DNA from: Franzmannia qiaohouensis
GTDB lineage: Bacteria; Pseudomonadota; Gammaproteobacteria; Pseudomonadales; Halomonadaceae
Direction: 5' to 3'
DNA length: 64,000 nt
NCBI RefSeq assembly: GCF_031451695.1
Contig: NZ_JARWAM010000008.1
Coordinates: 62,001-126,000 of the forward strand
The translations under genes were made by a program, and so were the position numbers. Under the pieces are notes generated by a model. That model searched no databases. It was given only the letters and a program-made list of their open reading frames with translations, and had not been told where the DNA came from. Below are positions 50,861 through 59,204 of the stretch, in pieces; the first letter of the stretch is position 1; the number at the start of each line of letters is the position of its first letter.

Positions 50861-51420
50861 GTCGACACCTCCCGCGGCTGCGCCTGCTGCGGCCAATGCC
50901 GCTGCCAGGCAGCGACCCAGTCGCCCAGCCGCTGGTGATCGTCCAGGTCGAGCGCTTCGACGCCGGCCGGCAGGTCCAGCGCATCGGGACTGGCGACCGC
51001 CCGTACCCAGGGATCGTCGGGCGCCAGCAGCGGCTTGCCCAGCGCGGCGCGGTGAAGCTCGAGCTTGGGCAGCGGCCAGGCCTTGAAGCCTTCGACCAGT
51101 ACCAGGTCGGGGGCCAGTGGCGCCAGTTGCGCAAGCAGCTGCGCCAGGTCCGGCTCGGCGGCGTCGGGGGTATTGAACATCAGCGCGGTGCGCGCCCGCG
51201 AAGCGATCAGCATCGGTGCCGCACCCGCTTCGCGCAGGCGGTAGCTGTCCTTGCCGGGCTGGTCGATATCGAAGGCGTGATGCGCATGCTTGACCACCGC
51301 CACCTTGATCCCGCGGGCCTGCAGCCGTGGCAGCAGAGCCTCGAGCAGGGTGGTCTTGCCGGTACCGCTCCAGGCGGCGATACCCAGCAGTGGTAGCTGC
51401 GCGTCGAAGGTCAGCGTCAT
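50857..51420 (-). CDS. mobB: Molybdopterin-guanine dinucleotide adaptor MobB
   Basis: MobB is a GTP-binding accessory protein that assists MobA. The 187 residues start MTLTFDAQLPLLGIAAWSGT and carry the P-loop AWSGTGKTTLLEALL, then KVAVVKHAHHAFDIDQPGKD, which is typical of the family, and LVLVEGFK. Both ends overlap neighbours by ATGA, indicating coupled translation with mobA and moeA. Confidence 0.94.
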   Translation of the reverse strand: MTLTFDAQLPLLGIAAWSGTGKTTLLEALLPRLQARGIKVAVVKHAHHAFDIDQPGKDSYRLREAGAAPMLIASRARTALMFNTPDAAEPDLAQLLAQLAPLAPDLVLVEGFKAWPLPKLELHRAALGKPLLAPDDPWVRAVASPDALDLPAGVEALDLDDHQRLGDWVAAWQRHWPQQAQPREVST

Positions 51421-52028
51421 CGCGGTTCCGTTGGCATGCCATTGCCCAGGCGCTGCTCGAGGGCCTGGCGCTGTTCGGGATTGTTGAGGTTGGCGAAGGC
51501 ATCGGGGCAGTCGCTGAAGTCGACGTAGCACTCGGCGTGACGGGTGTACCAGCGGTCGATCTTGCGCTCGCCGGCGGCGAGTGCCGTAGCCAGGTCGTCA
51601 GCCAGTTCGCGGCGCATCAGTGCCACCACCGGATGGGCACGCTCGCCGTCGTGGGCCACGGCGATGTCGTGCTCGCCGATGCCTTGCCACAGCCGCGGCA
51701 CCAGATCCATGGGCAGCGCCGGCGTGTCGCAGGGTACGACCACCACCCACGCCTGGCGGGCGGCCAGCAGGCCGCTCCAGATGCCCATCAGCGGCCCTTG
51801 GTAGCCCGCTTCGCGGTCGCTCACCACACGGCATCCCAGCGCCTGGTACTCCTCGAGGTGGCGGTTGGCGTTGATCACCACCTCCTCGACGTAGGGCGCC
51901 AGGCGCTCGCGCACGTGGACGACCAATGGCCGCCCCAGGAAGGTGCTGAGGCCCTTGTCGCAGCCACCCATGCGCCGGCCCTGGCCGCCGGCAAGAATCA
52001 CGCCGCTAAGCGGCAGCCGCTGGTTCAT
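51417..52028 (-). CDS. mobA: Molybdenum cofactor guanylyltransferase MobA
   Basis: MobA attaches GMP to molybdopterin to form the bis-MGD cofactor of DMSO-reductase-family enzymes. The 203 residues include LSGVILAGGQGRRMGGCDKG (nucleotide-binding loop), GYQGPLMGIWSGLLA and VVVPCDTPALP. First gene of the Moco operon. A perfect 22-base palindrome lies 38-59 bases upstream of its ATG, probably overlapping its promoter. Confidence 0.95.
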   Translation of the reverse strand: MNQRLPLSGVILAGGQGRRMGGCDKGLSTFLGRPLVVHVRERLAPYVEEVVINANRHLEEYQALGCRVVSDREAGYQGPLMGIWSGLLAARQAWVVVVPCDTPALPMDLVPRLWQGIGEHDIAVAHDGERAHPVVALMRRELADDLATALAAGERKIDRWYTRHAECYVDFSDCPDAFANLNNPEQRQALEQRLGNGMPTEPR

Positions 52029-52065
52029 GTCACGCCCCTCGTCATTTATCCCACGATCCTGACCA

Positions 52066-52087
52066 GATTTGACCGATCGGTCAAATC
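52066..52087. promoter_or_regulatory. Perfect 22-bp palindrome upstream of mobA
   Basis: Half-site GATTTGACCGA is followed by its exact complement TCGGTCAAATC. Core TTGACCGATCGGTCAA is the size and symmetry of TetR-family operators. It lies between divergent mobA and a cupin regulator gene, nearer mobA, and its TTGACC could serve as a -35 for mobA. A related site is at 58193-58208. Confidence 0.65.
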
Positions 52088-52249
52088 CGATGAGCGGCGT
52101 AGGTCTTTAGCTCAAGATTACCCCAAGGGTACCGCCACTGCGACCGTAGCGACACCCATACAGGGCTAAAGTCATAGCCGGATCATCGGCTTATCTTTGC
52201 CCGGGCGACGCGCTATCATGCCGTCAAGGATCTTCAACAAGGACAGCGC

Positions 52250-52831
52250 ATGAGTGGTTTCGACGTCGGTGCACGACTCAAGCAGCTGCGGCTGAGGGCC
52301 ACGCTCTCGCAGCGTGAACTGGCCAAGCGTGCCGGTGTGACCAACAGCACCATTTCGTTGATCGAGCAGAACAGCGTCAGTCCGTCGGTCAGCTCGCTGA
52401 AGAAGATACTCGATGCCATGCCGGTCTCTATCAGCGAGTTCTTCGCCGGCGAACAGGCCAGCCACGAACGCGTCTTCTATCGCGCCAGCGAACTCACCGA
52501 GATCGGCGACGGCCAGCTGTCGTGGCGACTGGTCGGCGCACGGCGCCCCAACCGCAGCATGTCGATCATCCACGAGCGCTATCCGCCCGGCGCCGATACC
52601 GGCGCCGATATGCTCGAGCATGAGGGAGAGGAAGGCGGCGTGGTGGTGGCCGGCACCATCGAGCTCACCGTTGACGGGGAGGCGCGCCTGCTGACCGCCG
52701 GCGACGCCTACTACTTCGATTCGCGGCTGCCCCACCGCTTTCGCAACGTCAGCGACGGCGAGTGCGTGATCGTCAGCGCCAACAACCCGCCGTCATTCTC
52801 CGACGGCAGCGGCGAACGCCACCACCATTGA
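52250..52831 (+). CDS. XRE-cupin transcriptional regulator, PuuR-like
   Basis: A 193-residue regulator with an N-terminal XRE helix-turn-helix (RLKQLRLRATLSQRELAKRA, TNSTISLIEQNSVSPSVSSL) and a C-terminal cupin (EHEGEEGGVVVAGTIELTVD, LTAGDAYYFDSRLPHRFRNV). The layout and length match E. coli PuuR, repressor of putrescine catabolism, but no polyamine genes are adjacent, so the ligand is open. It converges with uraA, leaving 4 bases between stops. Ends in a His-rich RHHH. Confidence 0.85.
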   Translation: MSGFDVGARLKQLRLRATLSQRELAKRAGVTNSTISLIEQNSVSPSVSSLKKILDAMPVSISEFFAGEQASHERVFYRASELTEIGDGQLSWRLVGARRPNRSMSIIHERYPPGADTGADMLEHEGEEGGVVVAGTIELTVDGEARLLTAGDAYYFDSRLPHRFRNVSDGECVIVSANNPPSFSDGSGERHHH

Positions 52832-52835
52832 GCGA

Positions 52836-54080
52836 TTACTCGCCCTCGCGGGGCGGCGGCAGGATCAGGTTGAGGGCGATCCCCACCACCGCCGCCAGGC
52901 TCACGCCCTGCAGGGTGAACTGGCCACCGCCGAACTGCATCCCGCCGATGCCGAACACCAGGATCAGCGACACCACCACCAGGTTGCGCGGCGCGGTCAG
53001 CGAGTGACCGGCGCGCACCAGGGTGTTCATGCCGACCACCGCGATGGAACCGAACAGCAGCACCATGATGCCCCCCATCACCGGCCCGGGTATGGTCTGC
53101 AGCACGGCGCCGAGCTTGGCGACGAAGGCCAGCAGGATGGCGAAGCAGGCGGCAACGATCATGTAGCGCGGATTGAAGGCGCGGGTCAGGGTCACCGCCC
53201 CGGTCACTTCGGAGTAGGTGGTATTGGGCGGGCCACCAAACAGCGCCGCGGTTGAGGTGGCCAGGCCATCGCCAAGCAGGGTACGGTGCAGACCGGGCTT
53301 CTCCAGGTAGTTCTTGCGCGTCACCGAGCCGATCGCCACCATGTCGCCGATGTGCTCCACCGCCGGCGCGATGGCCACCGGGATCATGAACAGGATCGCC
53401 GCCCAGTGAAAGCTCGGCGCGGTGAAGCTCGGCAGCGCCAGCCAGCTGGCCTCGCGCACCGGCGAAAAGTCGACCACGCCCATCGCCAGCGCCAGCAGGT
53501 AGCCGCATACCACCCCGCCCATGATCGGAATCAGACGCAGCAGGCCGCGACCGAACACCGCCAGCACCAGGGTCACCAGCAGGCTGATCATCGACAGTGT
53601 GATGGCCTGGCCGTAGCCGATATGCTCGCTGGTCTCGCCGCTGGCCATGTCCACCGCCACCGGTGCCAGCGCCAGGCCGATCACCATGATCACCGGCCCC
53701 ACCACCACCGCCGGCAGCACGCGATGCAGCCAGTCCGTGCCCTTGACGCGCACCACCTGCGAGATGGCAACGTAGACTAGGCCCGCCGCCATCAGGCCGC
53801 CGAGGGTCTCGGAGACGCCGAAGCTGGCTACCGAGCCCTGGATGGGTGCGATAAAGGCAAACGACGAGGCCAGGAATACCGGCACGCTCTGGCGCGTCAC
53901 GGCGTGGAACACCAGCGTCCCGGCACCGGCAGTGAACAGCGCCACGCTGGGATCGAGGCCGGTCAGCAGCGGTACCAGCACCAGTGCGCCAAACGCCACG
54001 AACAGCATCTGGGCGCCGGTCAACAGCGTCTTGGGCAGGCTTGGCGATGGCTCCGCTGCGGCCGTCGTCGAGTCGGTCAT
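52836..54080 (-). CDS. uraA: Uracil permease UraA (NCS2)
   Basis: Proton-linked uracil importer with about 14 membrane segments in 414 residues. Motifs: FASSFAFIAPIQGS-type substrate region (here VFLASSFAFIAPIQGS), PVAIAPAVEHIGDMVAIGSV with the key Glu-His, and LFGGPPNTTYSEVTGAVTLT, the NCS2 signature. GAGGAAA precedes ATG 54080. It follows upp on the same strand, but an intrinsic terminator stands between them, so expression may be partly uncoupled. Confidence 0.94.
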   Translation of the reverse strand: MTDSTTAAAEPSPSLPKTLLTGAQMLFVAFGALVLVPLLTGLDPSVALFTAGAGTLVFHAVTRQSVPVFLASSFAFIAPIQGSVASFGVSETLGGLMAAGLVYVAISQVVRVKGTDWLHRVLPAVVVGPVIMVIGLALAPVAVDMASGETSEHIGYGQAITLSMISLLVTLVLAVFGRGLLRLIPIMGGVVCGYLLALAMGVVDFSPVREASWLALPSFTAPSFHWAAILFMIPVAIAPAVEHIGDMVAIGSVTRKNYLEKPGLHRTLLGDGLATSTAALFGGPPNTTYSEVTGAVTLTRAFNPRYMIVAACFAILLAFVAKLGAVLQTIPGPVMGGIMVLLFGSIAVVGMNTLVRAGHSLTAPRNLVVVSLILVFGIGGMQFGGGQFTLQGVSLAAVVGIALNLILPPPREGE

Positions 54081-54116
54081 GGGTCGTTTCCTCTGCGTCA
54101 TCAGATTGTTGTGATC

Positions 54117-54142
54117 AAAAAAACGCCCCTTTGAAAGGGGCG
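54117..54142 (-). terminator. Intrinsic terminator between upp and uraA
   Basis: On the minus strand CGCCCCTT, TCA loop, AAGGGGCG, then seven T residues. It starts 19 bases after the upp stop and lies 37 bases before uraA. Confidence 0.9.
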
Positions 54143-54160
54143 AAATATGGATAGTGGTGG

Positions 54161-54790
54161 TTATCGGGTGCCGAAGATCTTGTCCCCTGCATCGCCCAGT
54201 CCCGGGACGATATAGCCGTTCTCGTCGAGGCGCTCGTCGATGGCCGCGGTGTAGATCTCGACCTCGGGATAGGCCTCCTGCACGCGGCGAATGCCCTCCG
54301 GTGCGGCAACCAGCACGATCACCTTCATCAGCGGGCAGCCGCGCGCCTTGAGCATGTCGAGGGTAGCGACCATGGAACCACCGGTGGCCAGCATCGGGTC
54401 GATGACGATTGCCAGGCGCTCGTCGAGGTCGTTGGTGAACTTCTCGAAATAGGGCACCGGTTCGAGGGTTTCCTCGTTGCGGTAGAGCCCCACCACGCTG
54501 ATCCGCGCGCTGGGAATCAGGTCGGTGACGCCATCCAGCATGCCGAGCCCGGCGCGCAGGATCGGCACGATGGTGACCTTCTTGCCCTTGAGCAGCTGCA
54601 CCGGGATCTTGTCGCCGCTCCAGCCGTCGATCTCCTGGGTCTGCAGCTCGAGGTCCTGGGTCGCCTCGTAGGTCAGCAGCTTGGCCAGTTCGCCGGCCAG
54701 TTCACGGAAGCTCTTGGTGCTGATCCCCGCTTCGCGCATCAGGCCGAGCTTGTGCTGTACCAGAGGATGGTCGATGGCGTGAACGCTCAT
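54161..54790 (-). CDS. upp: Uracil phosphoribosyltransferase
   Basis: Upp makes UMP from uracil and PRPP. The 209 residues, the standard length, begin MSVHAIDHPLVQHKLGLMRE and carry the PRPP motif VIDPMLATGGSMVATLDMLK and the uracil-site EVEIYTAAIDERLDENGYIV, ending PGLGDAGDKIFGTR. It precedes uraA as in E. coli. Confidence 0.97.
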   Translation of the reverse strand: MSVHAIDHPLVQHKLGLMREAGISTKSFRELAGELAKLLTYEATQDLELQTQEIDGWSGDKIPVQLLKGKKVTIVPILRAGLGMLDGVTDLIPSARISVVGLYRNEETLEPVPYFEKFTNDLDERLAIVIDPMLATGGSMVATLDMLKARGCPLMKVIVLVAAPEGIRRVQEAYPEVEIYTAAIDERLDENGYIVPGLGDAGDKIFGTR

Positions 54791-54869
54791 GGCGGAAAGC
54801 TCCCTCGTCAGGCTGACGTCTGTTGGATGGACAAATTGCGCGCAATTCTAGCTTGATCGGGCGTTCAGG

Positions 54870-55571
54870 TTAAGGCCCAGCGGCCTCGGCGACGGCGGGT
54901 AGCTGCCAGTCGATGGGCTCACGGCCGTGGGCGGCCAGAAACGCGTTTGCCTGCGAGAAATGCCGCTGGCCAAAGAAACCGCGATGCGCCGACAGCGGCG
55001 AAGGATGCGGCGAATGCAGCACCAGGTGGCGCCTGCGATCGACGAAGGCGGCCTTCTTCTGGGCATAACTGCCCCACAGCAGGAAGGCGACGTGGTCGCA
55101 CTGCTCGTTGACCGCGGCGATGGCGCGGTCGGTAAAGGTTTCCCAGCCGCGACCGCGATGCGAGCCAGCATTGCCCTGCTCCACCGTGAGCACGCTGTTG
55201 AGCATCAGTACGCCCTGCCGTGCCCAGTATTCGAGGAAGCCGTGACTGACCGGCGTGGTGCCGAGGTCCTGGGCCAGCTCCTTGTAGATGTTCTGCAGCG
55301 AGGGCGGCGTTGGCACCCCGGGGCGCACCGAAAAGCACAGGCCATGGGCTTGATCGGGGCCGTGATAGGGGTCCTGCCCCAGCACCACCACCTTGACCTG
55401 CTCGAGCGGGGTCAGCTGAAAGGCACGGAACCAGTGCGCCGAGTGCGGGTAGATGATCTTGCGCGCCGCCTTCTCGGCGGCCAAAAACTCACGCAAGGCT
55501 TGCATATAAGGGGCCTGCAGCTCATCCCCCAGCTGCGCCTGCCAGCTCTCGGGAAGCGGTGATTCCGGCAT
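54870..55571 (-). CDS. ung: Uracil-DNA glycosylase
   Basis: Ung removes uracil from DNA. The 233 residues include the water-activating loop VVLGQDPYHG (Asp67), the uracil-binding FSVRPGVPTPPSLQNIYKEL, LLLWG-type strand (here AFLLWGSYAQ) and the DNA-intercalating loop HPSPLSAHRGFFG. CAGGAGA precedes ATG 55571. It lies among nucleobase salvage genes, close to upp. Confidence 0.97.
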   Translation of the reverse strand: MPESPLPESWQAQLGDELQAPYMQALREFLAAEKAARKIIYPHSAHWFRAFQLTPLEQVKVVVLGQDPYHGPDQAHGLCFSVRPGVPTPPSLQNIYKELAQDLGTTPVSHGFLEYWARQGVLMLNSVLTVEQGNAGSHRGRGWETFTDRAIAAVNEQCDHVAFLLWGSYAQKKAAFVDRRRHLVLHSPHPSPLSAHRGFFGQRHFSQANAFLAAHGREPIDWQLPAVAEAAGP

Positions 55572-55595
55572 CGTGACTCTCCTGGATGCGGGCAC

Positions 55596-56084
55596 TCAGG
55601 GCGTCTGGCCGCGCACCTGATCGACCAGCGGCTCGACGTAGGCAATCCCCATGTCCCAAGGAAACTGGATCCAGCAATCCTGGGCCACCTCGGTGAGGCA
55701 CTGGTCGACCAGCGGGCGCCCCTCGGGCTTGGCATAGATGGTGACGAAGTGTGCCTTGGGCAGCATCTCGCGCACGGCCCGGGCGGTCTTGCCGGTGTCG
55801 ACCAGGTCGTCGACCAGCAGCCAGCCGTCACCGTCGTGCTCGACGCCCTTCATGACGTCCAAGCCACCCTGGTCCATGTGGTCGTAGCTCTTGATGCATA
55901 CGGTGTCGATTAGCCGTACGTTGAGCTCGCGGGCGATCAGCGCGGCGGGAATCAGCCCGCCGCGGGTAATGGCGATGATGCCCTTGAAGTCACGCTCGAC
56001 GAGTTGATGACACAGCGCCCGCACATCGCGGTGAAGCTGGTCCCAGGAAACGGTGAAGTGCTGCTGATAGCGATTGGCGCTCAT
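55596..56084 (-). CDS. gpt: Xanthine-guanine phosphoribosyltransferase
   Basis: Gpt converts guanine, xanthine and less well hypoxanthine to nucleotides. The 162 residues track E. coli Gpt: FTVSWDQLHRDVRALCHQLV, GIIAITRGGLIPAALIAREL, the PRPP loop LLVDDLVDTGKTARAVREML, and PKAHFVTIYAKPEGRPLVDQ. ATG 56084 is chosen; a frame extending upstream would enter apt. Its distinct sequence from hpt (37391-37969) means the cell has two purine salvage enzymes of this kind plus apt. Confidence 0.94.
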   Translation of the reverse strand: MSANRYQQHFTVSWDQLHRDVRALCHQLVERDFKGIIAITRGGLIPAALIARELNVRLIDTVCIKSYDHMDQGGLDVMKGVEHDGDGWLLVDDLVDTGKTARAVREMLPKAHFVTIYAKPEGRPLVDQCLTEVAQDCWIQFPWDMGIAYVEPLVDQVRGQTP

Positions 56085-56121
56085 GATCGATATACCGGTA
56101 AACCACAGGGGGAGGACCTGG

Positions 56122-56667
56122 TTACTCGTCCTCGGTGAAGGAACAGACCGCGAAGACGCTATAGCCGGCGTCGCGAATCTTCTGCGACCCACCGAGTTCC
56201 GGCAGGTCGATGATGGTGGCGGTTTCCACCACCTGGCCGCCGCTGCGTGTGATCAGCTTGGAGGCGGCCAGCATGGTGCCACCGGTGGCGACCAGGTCAT
56301 CCATGACCAGGATACGGTCGCCCTGCTGAAAGGCGTCGGAGTGCAGTTCGACCTCCGACTTGCCGTACTCCAGGGTATAGGTCTCGCTGATGGTACGGAA
56401 CGGCAGCTTGCCCTTCTTGCGTACCGGCACGAAGCTGCAGCCCAGCTCGTAGGCCAGCGGCGCGCCGATGATGAAGCCACGCGCGTCGATGGCGGCGATC
56501 GCATCCAGATCCATTTCCTGATAGCGATGCACGAAGCTGTCGATCAGCTTGCGGAAGGCCGCACTGTTCTGCAGCAGCGGCGTGATATCGCGGAAGTTGA
56601 CCCCCGGGTGCGGCCAGTCGGGGACGGTACGAATCACGGATTTGATGTAGTCGCCGTATATGCTCAT
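56122..56667 (-). CDS. apt: Adenine phosphoribosyltransferase
   Basis: Apt salvages adenine to AMP. The 181 residues have DWPHPGVNFRDITPLLQNSA, the PRPP motif ILVMDDLVATGGTMLAASKL and the base-recognition ARGFIIGAPLAYELGCSFVP, all typical. It follows the NCS2 permease by about 20 bases, consistent with uptake and salvage being co-transcribed. Confidence 0.96.
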   Translation of the reverse strand: MSIYGDYIKSVIRTVPDWPHPGVNFRDITPLLQNSAAFRKLIDSFVHRYQEMDLDAIAAIDARGFIIGAPLAYELGCSFVPVRKKGKLPFRTISETYTLEYGKSEVELHSDAFQQGDRILVMDDLVATGGTMLAASKLITRSGGQVVETATIIDLPELGGSQKIRDAGYSVFAVCSFTEDE

Positions 56668-56688
56668 CGGGGGTCGGGTCCCATCGGG

Positions 56689-57990
56689 TCAGTCGAGGAA
56701 AAGGAATTTGAGGACGAACAGCAGTGCCAGGATGATCACCGCCGGGTTGAGGTCGCGGAAGCGGCCGGACAGCGCCTTGATCGCCACGTAGCTGACGAAG
56801 CCCAGGGCGATGCCCTCGGCGATCGAGAAGGTCAGCGGCATGGCCAGGGCAGCGATCAGCACCGGGGCGGCTTCGGTCACGTCGTCCCAGTCGGCATGGG
56901 CCAGACTGCCGGCCATCAGCACCGCCACGTAGAGCAGCGCGCCGGCGGTGGCATAGGCCGGAATCGAGCCAGCCAGCGGGGCGAAGAACAGGCTGATCAG
57001 GAACAGTCCGGCAACCACCACCGCGGTTAGGCCGGTACGCCCGCCCGAGGCAATGCCGGCCGTGGATTCAATGTAGCTGGTGGTGGTCGAGGTGCCCATC
57101 ACTGCACCGGCCATGGAGGCACCGCTGTCGGCCATCATGGCACGCCCGATGCGTGGCAGCTTGCCGTCCTTGTCGAGCAGCTTGCCGCGGTGCGCCACCC
57201 CGATCAGGGTGCCGGAGGTGTCGAACAGGTCGACGAACAGGAAGGCGAAGATCACGCTGAGCATGGCCACGTCCAGCGCACCGGCAAAGTCCAGCGCCAT
57301 GAAGGTCGGGGCGATCGACGGCGGCGCCGAGACCAGGCCGCCATACTCGCTGTGGCCGAACAGGATGGCCACCACGGTGACGCCAAGGATACCGATCATC
57401 ACCGCACCGGTGACCTTGAGATGGGCCAGCGCGGTGATCGCGAAGAAGCCGACCAGGGCATAGATCGCCGACGGCTGGGAGAGGTCGCCCAGCGCCACGT
57501 AGGTGGCCGGATTGGAGACCACGATGCCGGCGTTCTTGAGCGCGATCATGGCCAGGAACAGGCCGATGCCGGCAGCAATGCCGAGGCGCAGCGAGAGCGG
57601 TATGGCGTTGATGATCCACTCGCGAATCTTGAACACGCTGAGCAGGAAGAAGATGAAGCCGGAGAAGAACACCGCCCCCAGTGCCGCCTCCCAGGTGTAG
57701 CCCATGCCCAGCACTACGCCATAGGTAAAGAAGGCGTTGAGGCCCATGCCCGGTGCCTGGGCGATCGGATAGTTGGCCCACAGCCCCATGATCAGACAGC
57801 CCACCGCCGCCGCCAGGCAGGTGGCGACGAACACCGCACCGTAATCCATGCCGGCCTCGGAGAGGATGCTGGGGTTGACGAAGATGATATAGGCCATGGT
57901 CAGGAAGGTGGTGATCCCGGCAATGACCTCGGTCTTGATGGAGGTATTGTGTTCTGACAGCTTGAAGTGGTTGTCGAGCAGTCGTTTCAT
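56689..57990 (-). CDS. NCS2-family purine permease (AzgA/PbuG-like)
   Basis: A 433-residue membrane transporter of the AzgA-like branch: EVIAGITTFLTMAYIIFVNP, NYPIAQAPGMGLNAFFTYGV and LFVDLFDTSGTLIGVAHRGK are diagnostic, as is GTSTTTSYIESTAGIASGGR. It imports hypoxanthine, guanine or adenine by proton symport; which base cannot be read from the sequence. First gene of a run with apt and gpt, giving a coherent uptake-salvage unit. A TetR-operator-like sequence lies about 200 bases upstream. Confidence 0.9.
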   Translation of the reverse strand: MKRLLDNHFKLSEHNTSIKTEVIAGITTFLTMAYIIFVNPSILSEAGMDYGAVFVATCLAAAVGCLIMGLWANYPIAQAPGMGLNAFFTYGVVLGMGYTWEAALGAVFFSGFIFFLLSVFKIREWIINAIPLSLRLGIAAGIGLFLAMIALKNAGIVVSNPATYVALGDLSQPSAIYALVGFFAITALAHLKVTGAVMIGILGVTVVAILFGHSEYGGLVSAPPSIAPTFMALDFAGALDVAMLSVIFAFLFVDLFDTSGTLIGVAHRGKLLDKDGKLPRIGRAMMADSGASMAGAVMGTSTTTSYIESTAGIASGGRTGLTAVVVAGLFLISLFFAPLAGSIPAYATAGALLYVAVLMAGSLAHADWDDVTEAAPVLIAALAMPLTFSIAEGIALGFVSYVAIKALSGRFRDLNPAVIILALLFVLKFLFLD

Positions 57991-58192
57991 GGGTCAGTCC
58001 TGCGCGGGGACGCTCAGCGCCCGGGGTGCGAGAAAAGCCGCACATGGTACCCAAAGGCGCCGGCGGATGCGAGGCGCGTATCGAGGGCATGGCGACCTGC
58101 GTTGATTGTTGTGATGGCCGGCATCTCTCGCCGCCACCTCCTATCTATAAGCAAGCGCTGCGCCATTGGCTACTGGTGCCACCAACGAAAAC

Positions 58193-58208
58193 TTGACGGA
58201 GCGGTCAA
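58193..58208. promoter_or_regulatory. Second TTGAC-N6-GTCAA operator-like site
   Basis: TTGACGGAGCGGTCAA matches 14 of 16 bases of the core of the perfect palindrome at 52066-52087. It lies between ribE and the NCS2 permease gene, just past the ribE stop. Confidence 0.4.
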
Positions 58209-58218
58209 AGCAAGCGTT

Positions 58219-58848
58219 TTAGTGCCCCTCGCGGCTTGCCAGCACCCGCTCGACGGTCTCGACGATGGCCTGGGTCTGCGGATCGATCTCGATATTGACG
58301 CGGTCGCCGGGGCGACGCTCGGCGAGAACCGTACGCGCCAGTGTCTCGGGTATCAGGTTGACGCAGAAGCGCACCCGGCCCGGCCCACAGGGCGCCACGC
58401 CGCCAATGGTCAAGCTGATGCCGTCGACCCCGATATAGCCCTTGTCGAAGATGAAGCGACCGTACTCTGCGTCGAGCTCGAACCACAGCCGGCGATTGTT
58501 GGGCGCTTCGTCCAGCTCGACCAACTCGGCCATGGTGATGACATGGCCGGACATGGCGTGCCCACCGATTTCATCACCGAAACGCGCCGCTCGCTCGATA
58601 TTGACGCTATCACCCACCTCGAGCGCACCAAGATTGGTCAGCCTGAGGGTTTCGCGCATCAGATCGAAGCTGACCTCCTCGCCATCGATGGCGGTGACTG
58701 TCAGGCACACGCCGTTGTGCGCCACCGAGGCACCCAGCGCAAGGCCTTCACGCAGCGCTGCGTCGAGCGCCAGCACGTGGGTGCGAAACTCGGTTTTCTC
58801 GATGACCCGGGTGACCGCCGCCGTGCCCTGTACGATGCCTGTGAACAT
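58219..58848 (-). CDS. ribE: Riboflavin synthase alpha chain
   Basis: Dismutates two 6,7-dimethyl-8-ribityllumazine molecules to riboflavin. The 209 residues start MFTGIVQGTAAVTRVIEKTE and consist of two lumazine-binding repeats: first with LGASVAHNGVCLTVTAID and SVNIERA; second with GGHAMSGHVITMAELVELDE, DKGYIGVDGISLTI and VNIEIDP. GGGAGAGC precedes ATG 58848. It is isolated from other rib genes; no FMN riboswitch was seen upstream. Confidence 0.94.
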   Translation of the reverse strand: MFTGIVQGTAAVTRVIEKTEFRTHVLALDAALREGLALGASVAHNGVCLTVTAIDGEEVSFDLMRETLRLTNLGALEVGDSVNIERAARFGDEIGGHAMSGHVITMAELVELDEAPNNRRLWFELDAEYGRFIFDKGYIGVDGISLTIGGVAPCGPGRVRFCVNLIPETLARTVLAERRPGDRVNIEIDPQTQAIVETVERVLASREGH

Positions 58849-59046
58849 GCTCTCTCCCGCCCCTGGTCGACCCTCGTCCGGCAGTTGCGCCAGACGCTGG
58901 AAAACCATCGAGTGTAATGAATCGGCGTGCCGGACGTCCACGCCGCCTGCGACCGGACTGCGATAGTCAAAACCTCTTCATAATGGAAAAAATCAGAAAT
59001 ATTTCCCACACCATTAGCCAGCCACCCTCATCTTGAACTAAGGTCG

Positions 59047-59076
59047 TTGACATTATCCGAGTGCGACGCCTAGAAT
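59047..59076 (+). promoter_or_regulatory. Sigma-70 promoter of the metNIQ leader
   Basis: TTGACA, 18 bases, TAGAAT: perfect -35 and five of six in the -10. It would start RNA a few bases before the SAM-II aptamer. The rest of the 402-base gap 58849-59250 is the ribE upstream region (nothing further recognised) plus the riboswitch and terminator listed next. Confidence 0.85.
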
Positions 59077-59090
59077 TTGCGCCACATATT

Positions 59091-59161
59091 CAGGCGCCGA
59101 TTTGACCCCAGATTGCGGGCGCCCTCCTTCCCCCGGGAAGCGAGAAGTGCAGCTAAAAGGG
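59091..59161 (+). ncRNA. SAM-II riboswitch upstream of metN
   Basis: Compared by eye with the known SAM-II aptamer. P1 pairs GGCGCC (59093-59098) with GGCGCC (59118-59123). The 5' conserved segment GATTTGACC follows the first P1 strand and ATTGCGGG precedes the second. The 3' conserved segment AAGTGCAGCTAAAAGGG (59145-59161) corresponds to the invariant pseudoknot strand. An extra hairpin CTTCCC/GGGAAG (59127-59140) sits in the variable loop, as optional inserts do in this class. A promoter, the aptamer and an intrinsic terminator follow one another before a methionine transporter operon. Confidence 0.88.
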
Positions 59162-59177
59162 TGTGTCCAGCGTTGAT

Positions 59178-59204
59178 GGCCACCCGCCAGGGTGGCCTTT
59201 TTTT
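59178..59204 (+). terminator. Riboswitch expression-platform terminator
   Basis: GGCCACCC, loop GCCA, GGGTGGCC, then seven T residues, between the SAM-II aptamer and metN. Premature termination when SAM is bound is the likely control. Confidence 0.9.

Noticed and set aside
58849..59046. FMN riboswitch before ribE
   Set aside because: None of the conserved FMN-aptamer segments is present in the upstream sequence.
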